This document shows positions 49,639 through 61,411 of a DNA stretch of 64,000 nucleotides, one piece after another. The notes under the pieces are model-generated. The model saw only the letters and a program-made list of their open reading frames with translations. It did no database searches and was not told where the DNA came from. The position numbers were made by a program, and so were the translations under genes. Source of the DNA: Chelydra serpentina (Eukaryota; Chordata; Testudines; Chelydridae); assembly GCA_037349315.1 (NCBI GenBank), contig JBAIAC010000030.1, positions 12,297,501 through 12,361,500 on the forward strand, given 5' to 3'. Within the stretch, counting starts at the first letter, position 1. Every line of letters begins with the position of its first letter.

Positions 49639-52600
49639 ATGTTTTTACTCAGAAAAAAAATCGTGTCTGCTTATTACTCCAAAAATAAAAGTTAACCTAA
49701 TTCTAGATCCAAATCCACTTAATTGCTCAGAAGCCATAATACAGAAGTAAAACAAACATATACTTAGATACGTTCGGTGATGAATTTTTTTTAAATGAAG
49801 CATACATAAGGGGACTAGGTGCTTTCTCATCACTTACGTACTGCTGTTCTTTATCAAAACTGTCGCATTAAAATACAAATCTCACTTGACTATCTTCAGG
49901 AAAACTTTCAAGTTGTTCAAGAAAAAAAATATATACAGAATAAAACTGCTCTGCTTCATAACTTCATTGGTCAAACCTATCACTTGTAATGTCACTGGAA
50001 AAAGGCACAATTCAATGTTATACTACCAATATTTTGAAAATGGAACCATTAGTAGATTATTAGTCCCTACTGACACTTCTTTACTGAATTACTGATCTAT
50101 ATTTTCCCCCAAATGCTTCTTCCACTTCTCAAGTACACCCCCCATTTTATTTTGTTTGCCTTTCAGTACAATTAATAAATTATCCTATTATTCAATGGAG
50201 AGTGAGGAAATGTTGAAATAGTTCAAAACCAAGCAAGTGTGAACATGAGTTATATACAGAGACGAGTGTCGGTGACTTGAGGCAATCACTGCAGGAATGT
50301 TGAATAAGCAGTTTACCACAGTCACTCAATAACATGAAATGACTAGCTACTATAGTGAAACTGTCAGCATGAGATTAAGTTCCATAGTGATTAGAGTGCA
50401 GCATTCTATGACACCACATTGCTGAAACTCACTTTCCACACCCAAATTGCTTTCTAAAAGCTTAACTTTTTATTTTGTTACAAAGATTTACAAGATCTGA
50501 AGCCCAACTTATGCAAAGGAATAAGTTTTTCATGTGTACGTATTACTTTCTATATTAGAATCTCCAAGTGCTATATATTTGCATAACACCCATATGATAT
50601 AGCAGAGTATCACCCCTATTTTTAAGTACGAAAACTTAGGCAAAAATTAAGTGATTCTCCCACTTTAAAAGCATTAGGTTTTGTATATTATCTTAATCTT
50701 AAAAATAAATGTGTCTTCAAAGATAAGATTAGTAGTCAGCTGAAATAAACCCTAGAGGTTTTACTGAAAGCCTTGAAAATATGCAAGTTATGACAGACCA
50801 GTTGGGAAAACACTAAAGTTTGTTGGAAAATAACAAAGGCATTTGTCCTCACTGAGAACCAAGTTTGAAACAAGTCAAAAAAACCCACAAAAAAGCAAAC
50901 ATTCAAAACATTACAGGTTTTTTTTTCACGCTTTGATATCAAACTGAAGAAGTTTGCAACAGAACTTTATCAGATTTCCCCCAGGCTTTCACCCCATCAG
51001 CATCTACCTACCCAAAAAGTACACCACTGGCCTGAAAGCAAGCATTTTTTAAAAATCCACAACTGTAAGAAAGGTAAGCCAGTGCTGTAGTTTTATTTTC
51101 ATTTGCAATTGTGTCAAAGAATCTCTCACACATCCTTTCAAATAGGAGGTAGGATTGAGGGTTAACATTTTGAGAAAGGAAGCGCCATTGCCCACCAAAC
51201 CAATGAACTCTAATCCTTAAATGGATCAGTTTTTGAAACAAACAAATATAATTATCACTATAAATCTATTCTCTCTCTCTCACACACACTATCTTTCGAC
51301 CTCCATTGATTTTATGATTTATTTTTTTTTATTCCCACCATCCTTTGCATTTACTGAGATTTTCTTGGTCCCCATGTAATTCTCCTACACAGGATTCTGT
51401 CACACAGAAATACATAAATTGCAGGGAAGGCATGAAAATGCAGTGTTTGGACATCACGCACATGTCAAAGAGCTTATGCCCTCACCGACCTAAAAAACAC
51501 ACCAGTAACCTACTAATACATGTCCTGTAAGTGGTTTATTGCTTATAGAATTTAATTATTTATTTTTAATTTAAATCTTTTCGAGGATAAGAGATTCTGA
51601 GATTTACCTTCTGAGTGTGAGAACCCATAATTAGATGATTTGAGGAAAAAAAATAGGAAAAAAGATTTTAAAACCCTTTTCTCTGCTATTCTGAACCAAT
51701 AGCCAAAATCAATAATACCAACAGAATTAAAGCTTTCATTTTATCACAGACTGAATTTGGTGACCTTCCAGGCACACTGCAAAAGACATCTTGTTCAACA
51801 GGATTTTTGGCGTAGGCGGAGGGAATGATGAAAGGGTGAAAAGCAGCTTTTCAGGTGGTGGCAGGCTAGCCAAGTTCCTTTATGAATAGTTATTTGATGC
51901 TGCTGGGGTTTTGTTTTGCTGTAATATTAATTACATGTCAGGGTGCCTAGAGCTTTGTATAAACTATTTAAATCAAAAAATAAACATGTTTAAATAAAAA
52001 GTTATTTGCTCTTGTGGCTATGAAGATCTTCCAAATGTGATAAACTGCAGTGTCTACAGAAAGCTCTATTGACTGTTAATCATAGTTTGTCAAGCAATAT
52101 AGTGAAGTCTCTGGTCAGTTTCACTGGTGCTATTAAGAACCATGTGAGCAGTACTGAAACTGTCACAAATGATGACAATGACATAATGATACCTCTATCA
52201 ACAGAGGCAGGCATTGGAATTTTTCCACAGGGAGGACACAGAAAATGAAAAAAGAGGGAGAATGGAGCAGCAGAAACTTTTTCACCTGGGTTAGGTGAGC
52301 AAAGGATAGGAGAGAATAGATGAGTCTTTCCCCTTCTGGCAGCTACAGCAAACAGAATTTCAAATCTGTAGCAGGCACCTGTTTTGCAAGAAAGGGGAGA
52401 TATAAAAATATCAGCAGGCTCCAGAAACAGCATCTTAGTAAAAGTCTCAGCATCTTCTCTCTTTCCAGATGAGGAGAGCTGGGATTCTCAACAAAGTACT
52501 GCTCCTGGACATCACTGGTGCCTCTAATCTTATCTTTAAAAGGTAATTCTGGCTAAGATGTTTAGACTTCCAATTAGATGTTCACTACATTTTTCAAGAC

Positions 52601-53029
52601 CTCTGTTACCTGATTAGGTTTGTCACTTCAAATAGCAAAGAACCATTTTAAGCCAATATCTTGCTTACATTACATTTTTGGCTTATACTTCTTGGAAAAT
52701 ATGGAGTCAGTTTAAAAGCTATAACACAAGTTCTGTAATGGATGAATTATAAAATAGGTTAAACTAGAGTTTTTGGGTCATACTGTCAAGCATCAAAAAG
52801 GATCTATATAATCACCTGCTTTATTTTGGAATCAGTTATTGTTTAGCTGAACTCATTAACTTACTACATGTAAGTCATAAGTGATCAGTTGTGGTATTTA
52901 ACTTCCGATAACAAATCATTACTAGTAAGTGGTCTTTGTAAGACCCTGCTTCTCTGAATCTGTTTAGCTTCTGCATTTGGTTCTGCCTCAAAATCATGGT
53001 GCATTCTTAAGAAACTAATTGTAAATCAA
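49639..53029. other. Unassigned intron 1 sequence
   Basis: A possible MIR fragment lies near 50585-50660 (acttaggcaaaaattaagtgattctccc). Nothing else is recognised. Confidence 0.4.
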
Positions 53030-53225
53030 TCAACAAAGAGTCCTGTGGCACCTTATAGACTAACAGACGTATTGGAGCATAAGCATAAGCTGTCATGGGT
53101 GAATACCCACTACTTCAGATAAAATTTTAAAGTGTTAACGTCGAACGTCTGTTAGTCTATAAGATGCCACAGGACTCTTTGTCGCTTCTACAGATCCAGA
53201 CTAACACGGCTATCCCTCTGATACT
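53030..53225 (+). mobile_element. Hairpin element with 14-bp target duplication
   Basis: 196 bp, flanked by identical TAATTGTAAATCAA at 53016-53029 and 53226-53239. It contains 36-bp inverted arms (53035-53070 and 53145-53180) differing at one base: aaagagtcctgtggcacctt... and its reverse. The element continues as gtcgcttctacagatccagactaacacggctatccctctg. The long duplication suggests target-primed (LINE- or Penelope-like) insertion rather than a DNA transposon. The family recurs at 62788-62939. Not classified. Confidence 0.85.
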
Positions 53226-53539
53226 TAATTGTAAATCAAGTTCCTAATAAATTATTTTTAGCTAGTATCACACATTGGATGTTTGGACAAAACTATATGT
53301 TACTTTAAATAACCCAAAATACATGTTAAAAGATGTGCCATGGTTGTTAACTTCAGTTTCAGCATTAAAAATAGTTGATGAAAAATGGATTGTAAAGGAA
53401 TGTGCTAAATGGCTTAGATTTAAAAGTAAAGGTATACTTCCTACAGTTAATGTGCCTAATTGCCTGGTGGTTACAACATGAGAATAGACATGAGACAAAT
53501 TGGTTTATCTGGGTACCACTGACTGGCTCTGATACTTTG

Positions 53540-53645
53540 AACCACTCTTTCAATGTCTGTTTCTTTATATGTTAAATGAATTGAGGATGCTACCAGTTAC
53601 CCACATTTGTAAAGAACTTGGAGATTCTGATTAGTGAGATGTATT
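53540..53645 (+). repeat. MIR-like 3' fragment
   Basis: tgtctgtttctttatatgttaaatgaattgagga...ttgtaaagaacttggagattctga follows the MIR 3' part. Confidence 0.4.
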
Positions 53646-53821
53646 GTGTGTTGCAAGTAAAACAGTCTCAATTTTCAGCAGTGTATGGAAAAACTACGAA
53701 GGCATGTTAAAGAGTTACTTAGAATTTGAGTCAGATTCTTCTTCCTTACACCCAGTTCTACATTGCTGTTGTTCCTGATTTACACAAGTGTGAATAAAAA
53801 GTTGTGCCCTCTGAATCTTTT

Positions 53822-54078
53822 AGGCCTTTCTACATGGGAATGCGGTTTAAAACCTAGTTTAGGATAAATCAGTGCAGATTTAGCTAACGTGGTGCAAACC
53901 CAGGTGGATATTCTTATTTTAGTTTAAGAGAAACCTGATCCAAAATTAAGCTTAAAAATTCCCCATGTTTAAACTGAAACAAGTGTGTCCATACAGATTG
54001 GCACCAATTTAACTAAATCAATTTAAATCCACACCTTAGTTTAAACTGATGCAACTTTCTCATGCAGACACAGCCTTA
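53822..54078. mobile_element. Foldback DNA element, 'aggccttt(c)tacatg' family
   Basis: The left end aggcctttctacatgggaa faces the right end ttctcatgcagacacagcctta. The inside ttagtttaaactgatgcaac / ggtttaaaacctagtttagg is partly inverted. MITE-like. Confidence 0.55.
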
Positions 54079-55241
54079 GTAGTCTGGTAAATACCATGAT
54101 GAGACACATCTGTAGAGAATGTAGAATATGCTTCACTAGATAGAAGATGCAGAAAGTTCCCTTCATGTGCAAGAAAGACACTCATTTGAAAGTCCCTTAG
54201 TTACCTTCTCCTCCTGATTCTACCACCACTTACCTCTACCACCATAATATTACAAATCTGATATCTGTTGTATTTCTAAATTCAAGGTCTTGCAAATTCA
54301 TCCATTCTGATCCTTACTGCTTTAGCTATAATAAGCAGATTAAGTGAGTTCTGTATTTTTTAAGGACATGAGGTTTTTCAGTATGTTAAATAAAAAAAAG
54401 CAATAGCATTTTTTATTATTAGCTTACCTTAGAAACTGTATCTGATTTTGTTTTATATGTAACTATGTGTTTCCAATGTTTTCTTACTATCACTTACATC
54501 TTGAATCTTTGATAATAAACTTATTATTTTCACTATAAATACATCTCAGTACTGCATTTGAGTGAAATGCTGATCATGAGTTGAATCATTCAAGCTGAAG
54601 TGTATACTGTTCTTTTTGGAACAGCAGATCTGGTATTTCTGTGAGTGTTCTGTGATTAAGGGGCTGAACACTACAGAGGAATGTTTCAAAGGGACTCAGG
54701 TGCACCTACTGTTAACTTACAAGGTAAAGTAATGGTTAGCATAGCCCAAAAGAGTGCTTGGGTGGTTAACAGTCCTGACACCGAGTTAAGTACAAGAAAG
54801 TCTCCCTCATACTGGAAGTATGGGAGGTAACGATGACTTTCATCCCTGGATTCCCCAAGAACCATCACATCAGTAGATGATTAAGGAAAAGAAAAGAAAA
54901 ACTTAAGAGTTGGCAAAAATTCTCTAAAACGAGGGCACAGTATTATCTAACTGGCTCTTAATGAGATGGAAGCTCTGTCCTTGAATGACAACTGTTGCAT
55001 CAAAATAACTGTTTTGTTAAACCCAAACACTCTTGATAAAGAGCCAAGGAAAAGAGACAGGTATTTTCGAAAGTCTCAATGGAATATATATAAATAAGAG
55101 TTTGTAAGTATTTCAGCATAAGCTCTAACAGCATGTCAAAACATTTATCCCCTTGGCTTCTGGATTGCAAAACTGGAATAAATCAGATCTTGAACATCTG
55201 ATTCAGTGTGATATAATTTATATAGGAACATTTCAGGAAAT
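54079..55241. other. Unassigned intron 1 sequence
   Basis: AT-rich, no gene or repeat recognised. Confidence 0.45.
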
Positions 55242-55357
55242 GTCACTCTGAAGCCTATTATGTCTGCAGAGTCACTGTGCAGGATGGAAACAGCTACAAA
55301 CAGGGTTGAGGGCGCATTTTGTTCAGAATATCACCAGGTTCAATCATTATTGGGTTT
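55242..55357 (+). repeat. Direct duplication, copy A
   Basis: gtcactctgaag...gatggaaacagctacaaacagggttgag...cagaatatcaccaggttcaatcat. It pairs with copy B at 55708-55824 at roughly 80 percent identity by eye. About 350 bp lies between. Confidence 0.75.
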
Positions 55358-55707
55358 TGTGGTCTGTTACCATGCAACTTTTTAAGTGCCCAGCCATTCT
55401 GACTTACAAGTTACACCTGTGCAGTGTACAACTACAGTAAGACATGTATCTGTGCTATGTCAAAAGTCCTTGACTGTTGTGATATCAGAGGTAACTCAAT
55501 CACTCTCCTTACTCTACAACTAATTTGCATGCAACAATTTCATTGGTTGTATGCAGGCGACAGGTGGATTGATTGGCCCAACTGCCACCTGCACAAATCA
55601 AAACAACCAGCACACACCACAAACAAAACGACATACACCCCTCAGCGCAGCACATGCCCCACATCTGCCACCTGCGCAAACCTTCCAAGATTGTCCCTCT
55701 GTCTGTG

Positions 55708-55824
55708 TGTCACTCTGAAGACTAGAATTTCTGTTGAGTCAGTGTGCAGTGATGGAAACAGCTACAAGCATGGTTGAGAGCCTTTTGTTTAGAATATCAC
55801 CCAGTATAATCATCTCCAGTCCCT
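55708..55824 (+). repeat. Direct duplication, copy B
   Basis: gtcactctgaagactag...gatggaaacagctacaagcatggttgag...tagaatatcacccagtataatcat. Direct orientation to copy A. Confidence 0.75.
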
Positions 55825-56606
55825 GTGATTACCAGATGGAATGCTGGAATCCAAAGATTCACCAGCAGTTAGTACATGACAGCTTACCAAAGAAAATGGG
55901 AGTAACATCCACATGGTGTAACGAAGAGGTGGTTGTTCCTCCAGCTGGGAGGCAGGTCTGTGGACAAACTTTGGGGGACATGTACAAACAGCAACATTTC
56001 TTACTACAATACAGCCCATAGAAACAAGGACCCCTCAATTTTGGCTTTTTAAAAACACACAAGACTTTAGAAATTACACACGACAGTCCGGGGTCAACCT
56101 CAACCTTAAACAAGTCAACATTAGTATTTCTTATGTGCTAAATTAGGCTCTTGGTGAATAAGCACCACGTGATAAGACTTAATAAAATTGCAATTTTCTG
56201 CTGGACAGTTCCACTTTTTTTCTGGATGACCATCTAGAATCACATCCAATAACGAATAATCAGCCTAAGAAATTCAACATTACCAATCTGTTCATAACTT
56301 TATAGTTTATTTTAAAGTGATATATCTGTTAAAAATCAGAAGAGAATCAAAGACAGGCACAACCTTTTTTTTAGATTACGTAAGAGGAGAGATGATTTGT
56401 AAAGAGTCTTATCAATCATTACAACTTCATTCATATTTGGAAAAAACAGAAGTAGGCGGTGTAGTTATTTGTCTGAAAAACACAATATACTACATACATT
56501 AATAGTTCTAGAAAAATGTAATCACAAAAGATTAAGCAAAAATAAACGGAAATGTTTAGTTTGCACAAGCTTTATCAGGACAGTCAGAATAAACTGCAGA
56601 CTATCA

Positions 56607-56879
56607 CAGGGGTTCTCAATTTTTGTCGGGGGGGGGGGGGGGGGAAGAGGATACCTTAAAAAAAAATTGTTTGAAGGAGCACATCATCAATCCATTAACA
56701 ATTGTTTAGACCTCCTCTCTTGCACTGGCCATCAAATAATATCGATGTAGAATCTATAGTAGCTGCTTACTTACAAATAGTCATTTTTTTAAAAAGTGTA
56801 CTTTTAGCTTCTTTAAATGTTATTTAACAGCTGGAAACAAGATAGGACAGCTTTGAGGCCTGCAGTTTGGAAATTACTG
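56607..56879. mobile_element. Possible hAT remnant
   Basis: CAGGGGTTCTCAATTTTTGT at the left faces GTTTGGAAATTACTG at the right. A 16-base or longer G run follows the left end. No target duplication is visible. Confidence 0.4.
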
Positions 56880-56946
56880 AGCCAAAATGATGTCCCCTTT
56901 TAAAATGGTTCAAAAGAGAACTTGTATGCCAACGCCTTCTCTTTCT

Positions 56947-57505
56947 AAGGCCTGGTTTAAACCTAAAACTTAAGCTGACGCAGCTACATCAATTAGGGGT
57001 CTGAAAAATTCACACCCAAGACACATAGGGTATGTCTACACAGCAATTTGACACCCACAGCTGGCCAGTGCCATCTGACTCATGGTCAGACTAAGGGGCT
57101 GTTTAATTGCAGTGTAGATGTTTGGGTTTGGGCTATTACCCCACCTTGCAGGGTCCTAGAGCCCAGGCTCCAGCCCAAGCTTGAATGTCTACATCACAAT
57201 TAAACAGCCCGTTAGCTTAAGTCAGCTGGCATGGACTAGCCACAGGTTTTTAATTGCAGTATAGACATACCCATAGTTAAGTATAGACATAATTGCAGTA
57301 TAGACATACCCAACCTAAGCCCGGGTATAGACACAGCTGGGTTGACAGAAAAAGTCTTCAGTTGACAGAGCCGCTACCTCCTGAGGGGTTGGATTTATTA
57401 CAGCAACAGAAAAACTTCTCCAGTCTGTAGCAAGTGCATATTACAGTGTGTAGCTGCAGCACTGCAGCTGGACTGCTATAGGGCTTGTAGTGTAGACATA
57501 GCCTA
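56947..57505. mobile_element. Foldback DNA element interrupted by another
   Basis: The left half (aaggcctggtttaaacc...gtctgaaaaattcacaccc, to about 57018) and the right half (agacacagctgggttgacag...gtgtagacatagcctaag, from about 57318) belong to one common turtle foldback family. The halves are separated by the element at 57027-57272 and a short duplicated piece. Confidence 0.6.
57027..57272. mobile_element. Foldback DNA element, 'gggtatgtctac' family, copy 4 (nested)
   Basis: Starts agggtatgtctacacagcaat and ends attgcagtatagacataccc, well inverted, with internal palindromes (ctagagcccaggctccagcccaagc). It is the best preserved of the four copies. A partial repeat of its end (attgcagtatagacataccc) follows at 57291-57310. 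Confidence 0.75.
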
Positions 57506-57904
57506 AGACTATTACTATTACAGCTATTCAATTATTTATTTGCAAAACTCCTAGAGTAAGGGTGGGGCAGGGAAAACCACAGAAAGGGCTTGAACTGCAA
57601 ACAACATACAGCTTGTTAAATATTTAACCAATATTATTTTAAATCACAGAAAAGAGAGGCGGGAGCAAATACATTCCATGCAGATGAGAAATTACTGAAT
57701 GTTTACGTCAGGAAACAGGTTGTTTAAAGGGTGTAAAATTTAACTGGCTTCCTCCCAAACACTGAAAAATTGTATAAAAGAATAAATTAGCATGGCTCTA
57801 AAAGAATATCAGAATCACAGGTTCAGTGTTTTGCCTTCTTCTAAAGAAATTTAAAACATGCAATGCCTAGTAAGAAAGATTACTTTTCCAAAACTTATCC
57901 ATGA

Positions 57905-58110
57905 GGCAGTGTGGTTTAGAGTTGAGAACAGTATTAGAACTCCTGGGCCCTGTCCCAATAACCATTGACACTGTGCTACCTTGGGCAAATCACTTGTGCT
58001 CCAGGTTTACCCCTCTGTATATGGGGGTCAACACTATACACACAGAATGTGCTCTAAGTTTTAAGTTTCAATGTCCATAAAGCACATTCAGATCTCTTGA
58101 GGAAAGTCTT
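57905..58110 (+). repeat. MIR SINE
   Basis: cagtgtggtttagagttgag...ctaccttgggcaaatcacttgtgctccaggtttacccctctgtatatggggg follows MIR from its tRNA-like head through the core. Confidence 0.65.
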
Positions 58111-58837
58111 ATATGCAGGAGTGCATATTTTGTTACCCAATACCTACTAGCCTGTGTACTAAGTCTACAAGCCAGGGTAAAAAATAGTTATGCTACCATG
58201 ACACTTTCAAAGCCAAACTCCCTGCTATGTAGGGGAATAACTATTTCGTTTTTAATATTTTATTGGATTGTTGTTGTTTTTTTAATTAGCTTACAAAATT
58301 TCTTAGACTTTCTTTCCCTGGAATTCATTCTCTTCTTTCCTGTAACATATCATGCCATACCTTTCCTGCATTTCTTTCAGTGTCAGTTACCTTCTCTCCC
58401 CCACCCCTTCTCCACACTCCTATCTCTTTCTTACTAAATTTTGTGCTCTACCTCTGCCCAGTATTTTCTGTCACTCAGAATTCTCTTTTCAAAGTCCGTC
58501 TCCCCTCCACCACAACATACTTCTTTCTTTCTCTCTCACCTGCACTCACAATCCTAACCCAGTAGCTCTCAAGCACAGAATTTGAAAAATTTACAAGACA
58601 TTTAATATCTTGGACTGAATGAGGAGAGAGGCTTCCACTGTCCAGGGGCACCTCCCAAGTGAGATGCAAGACCCCTTCCACAACTGCTTGAAGAGGGGAG
58701 TGAGCCATCACTGACCTACACACAGACATGCTGGCAACTGGAAGGAAGAAGGAGAGAGAATGTTCTCTCCCTGCCTCCCCCCTTTGCTGCAAGTGGTTGT
58801 TGAAGTCAGTTGTGGGTCTTGCGGCCCTAACCCTCAG

Positions 58838-58990
58838 AGACTAAGGTCAGAAGGGACCATCATGATCATCTAGTCTGACTTGCACATAGCAAACCACAGA
58901 AGCTCACTCACCCACCCACTGCTGAAACAGACCCCTAACCTCAGAGTTACTGGAATCCTCAAAACATGGTTTAAAGTCTCCATTTTAGAT
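58838..58990 (-). mobile_element. L3/CR1 LINE 3' end, minus
   Basis: aggtcagaagggaccatcatgatcatctagtctgac, then acagacccctaacctcagagtt. A truncated old copy. Confidence 0.75.
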
Positions 58991-59954
58991 CCTTTTCCAC
59001 AACCTGTAACTCAAGTCCCTTTCCCAAACTGCAACTGTATGAAACTGACCGGATTCTTGTGTTTCACTGTTGTCCACAATGTTCTGAATAGCAGCCCTTA
59101 AAGCTGACAACGGTCCAGTCAGTTTTCATTTTGCTGCACTGTGGGAATGCTATGAGTAACAGCTAAAGTACTGGAAGTGTCTGTCTGAAGACTCAGGAAG
59201 ACACAATCACATTGGTTTAGACTTGAGTCAGACTTTGTAAGTTATATTCACAACCGTAAAGCCTCTAAATTATTAAGCAAATTAAGATTCTGAAATGGCA
59301 TTTCCCTGAGAAGCTTCTTACCTGCCCTGCTTTTGTGGATTTTCCAAGCCCTAGATCGTTTTCCACACATGCACATATATACAGTCACACAAGCTTAGCA
59401 TAATTTGTAACAAAGAATAGACAGGAAAGGCTTTTAAAGCCATCTCCTCAACATAAAAATTAGATATACTTTAGAATTCAGATAGACCTCTTCAGTGATT
59501 CCTTTGTGTGGCTTCCCCTGAGAGGAACTTTACAGAGGTCTTAGTGCTGAGGAATCAAGTAAACAGGGTCACATTAATATATTTAGCAAGTGATCATGCA
59601 AACTATAGAAGAACATACAGGTGGATGAGAGGCCAAATGTGTTCCCAGAGACTGATAAATTACTGAATACTTATAGTCACAGACCAGGCAGCAATCAGGC
59701 AGCGAAGAATTCACTTGGATTCTTTCACTATAGATAAATCACTGGACATCCCATTATATGCAAAACTGCACTGTGTATAAATCAGATAGAAGGTGCTCTT
59801 TACACTTTTTCACTATAATAAAGACAAAGTTGGCACTAGAAAATTCCATGATGGCAGCATGAGTAGCGAGCAGCTGTCCCCAGCCAACTCTTAGGTCTGC
59901 CCAAGGGCAGATGGAGAGGCTGGAGGAGCAGGAGGAAGCAGCAATGAACTGGGG

Positions 59955-60200
59955 AAAAAAAGATAATATTTTGCACTTTTACAGTGTCTTTCAGAGAATA
60001 TCAAAGCACTTTACAGTGAGTGAATGAATTCCCTGCCGCACGTGAGAATTATTGTCCCTGTTTTAGATAGGAAAAGTGAGGTCAAGTGACTTGCCCATGG
60101 TCGCACAGTCAGTCAGTAGCAGAGCCTGGAACAGAGGCCACATATCCCAACTCTGCATCCTATGCTTTAGCCACAAGGCCATCCTTCTACCTTCCAAAGA
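59955..60200 (-). repeat. MIR SINE, minus
   Basis: aagcactttacagtgagtg...attattgtccctgttttagataggaaaagtgaggtcaagtgacttgcccatggtcgcacagtcag...ctatgctttagccacaagg. Textbook MIR order. Confidence 0.7.
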
Positions 60201-60204
60201 GGTA

Positions 60205-60420
60205 GCATGGAGCAAGTGGTTAAGGCACTGCCCTGGTAGTTGGGATACCTGGATTCTATCACCTGTTCTATCATTAATTACTATCTGATCTTGGCCCACA
60301 CTGTGTGCTTCACGTTCTTCATCTGTAAAACCATGAAAGTGATACTAATTCACCTTTACAAAGTGCTTTAAGATCACAAGATACTGTACAAGTGCCATTA
60401 TCGTATGATTGAAAAAATGC
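60205..60420 (+). repeat. MIR SINE, plus
   Basis: gtagcatggagcaagtggttaaggcactgccctgg (A-box-like), ttcttcatctgtaaaacc, then tacaaagtgctttaagatcac. It lies head-to-head with the preceding MIR and ends about 100 bp from PDZD8 exon 1. Confidence 0.65.
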
Positions 60421-60521
60421 CAATAAAAACCTTTCATCATCTACCTGAGAGTACATGACAACCATTTTAATGCAGCCTGTCCCGAGGTAACCCCAGGAAA
60501 GAAGGGCACATGGCACCTTAC

Positions 60522-61411
60522 CTGATTTTATAATTGGGTAAGGTGTGCTTGCGCTTGATGACCTTCTTGAACTGGTTGACGATGATAGAAGTGAGCTGGG
60601 GCATGGGCCTCCCCTCAAACTGGGATTTCACCTCAAAGCCTATCACAGGATCATCCATGAAAGAAAAGGACCAGTGCGTGAAGGGCAAGCGGGTGAAGAC
60701 CAGCCTCAGCTTCCCCATCACCCGGGAGATCTTGACGAAGAGGTACGCCGACTTGCCAAAGACCAGGTCCGCATCGATGGCTAGGTGGAAGCCACCATTA
60801 TACTCCAGGTCGACCTCGAAGCCCAGTTCCTCGGGGCAGCCCTCATCACTGCAGATCACTGGCCGGATGAGCTTGATGGATTTGAAGAGGGGCACCACGT
60901 CGCCCAGCGACACATCCCTGAGGCTGAGCCCCTCCAGCACCTTGCCCGTCATCTTGGTCTGCAGCAGCTCCTCGAACTCCACCTTGATCTTCTTGGTGAC
61001 CCAGTGCCTGACCAGGGAGGTGTCCCTGAGCTCCCTGAAGAGGAAGAGGCAGATGGCATTGAGGAAGTAGCAGGTCTCCTCTGGGGAGGAGGAGGGGGGC
61101 GCAGGGGGCTCTTGCTGCTGCTGCTTGGCGCCGGGCTCAGCCTGGGGTTTGGCGGCGCCGGGGGAGGTGGTAGCAGCGGAGGCGGCGGCAGGGGCAGGCT
61201 CCTGGGGCGGATGGCTGCCCGCCGGGTCTGAGCCGTGGAAATAGTCCCTGAGGCTGCGGTCAGGCAGGATCCTGGCGAAGAAGAGGCCGCCGGAGGCTCT
61301 GGCCACCCCGGGGGGCTCCGGCTTCCTCCTGTAGAGCAGCAGCAGCTGGAGCAGCAGCGTGATGCAGGAACCGGCCAGAGCCGAGATCAGGATCACATAG
61401 ACCAGCAGCAT
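60522..61411 (-). CDS. PDZD8: PDZD8 first coding exon: membrane anchor plus SMP domain
   Basis: The exon encodes 296 residues plus two bases of codon 297. Residues 2-26 form one hydrophobic segment followed by YRRKPEPP, a signal-anchor. Residues 62-110 are a Pro/Ala/Ser-rich linker with a QQQQ run. From ETCYFLN (112) to the exon end lies the SMP lipid-transfer domain, with WVTKKIKVEFEELLQTK, YNGGFHLAID, DLVFGKSAYLFVK, SQFEGRPMPQL and KRKHTLPNYKIR. PDZD8 is known as an ER-anchored protein that transfers lipids at ER contacts with mitochondria and late endosomes. The start is the first ATG after an in-frame TGA (61460-61462) and has G at -3. The exon ends AAAATCAG|gtaagg; read through, the frame stops immediately. 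Compared with my memory of human PDZD8, about a dozen residues before CPEEL are missing. A PDZD8-like paralogue is the main alternative. Confidence 0.95.

Larger units (their letters stand above)
32500..60521 (-). other. PDZD8 intron 1 (about 28.0 kb)
   Basis: It is bounded by gtaagg at exon 1 and tttttatcag at exon 2. No additional coding exon was recognised inside. Its recognisable content is mobile DNA, listed separately. Long AT-rich stretches hold nothing identifiable. Confidence 0.9.

Noticed and set aside
60534..61231. Plus-strand open frames of up to 178 codons across PDZD8 exon 1
   Set aside because: Antisense shadows of a GC-rich coding exon; no domains.
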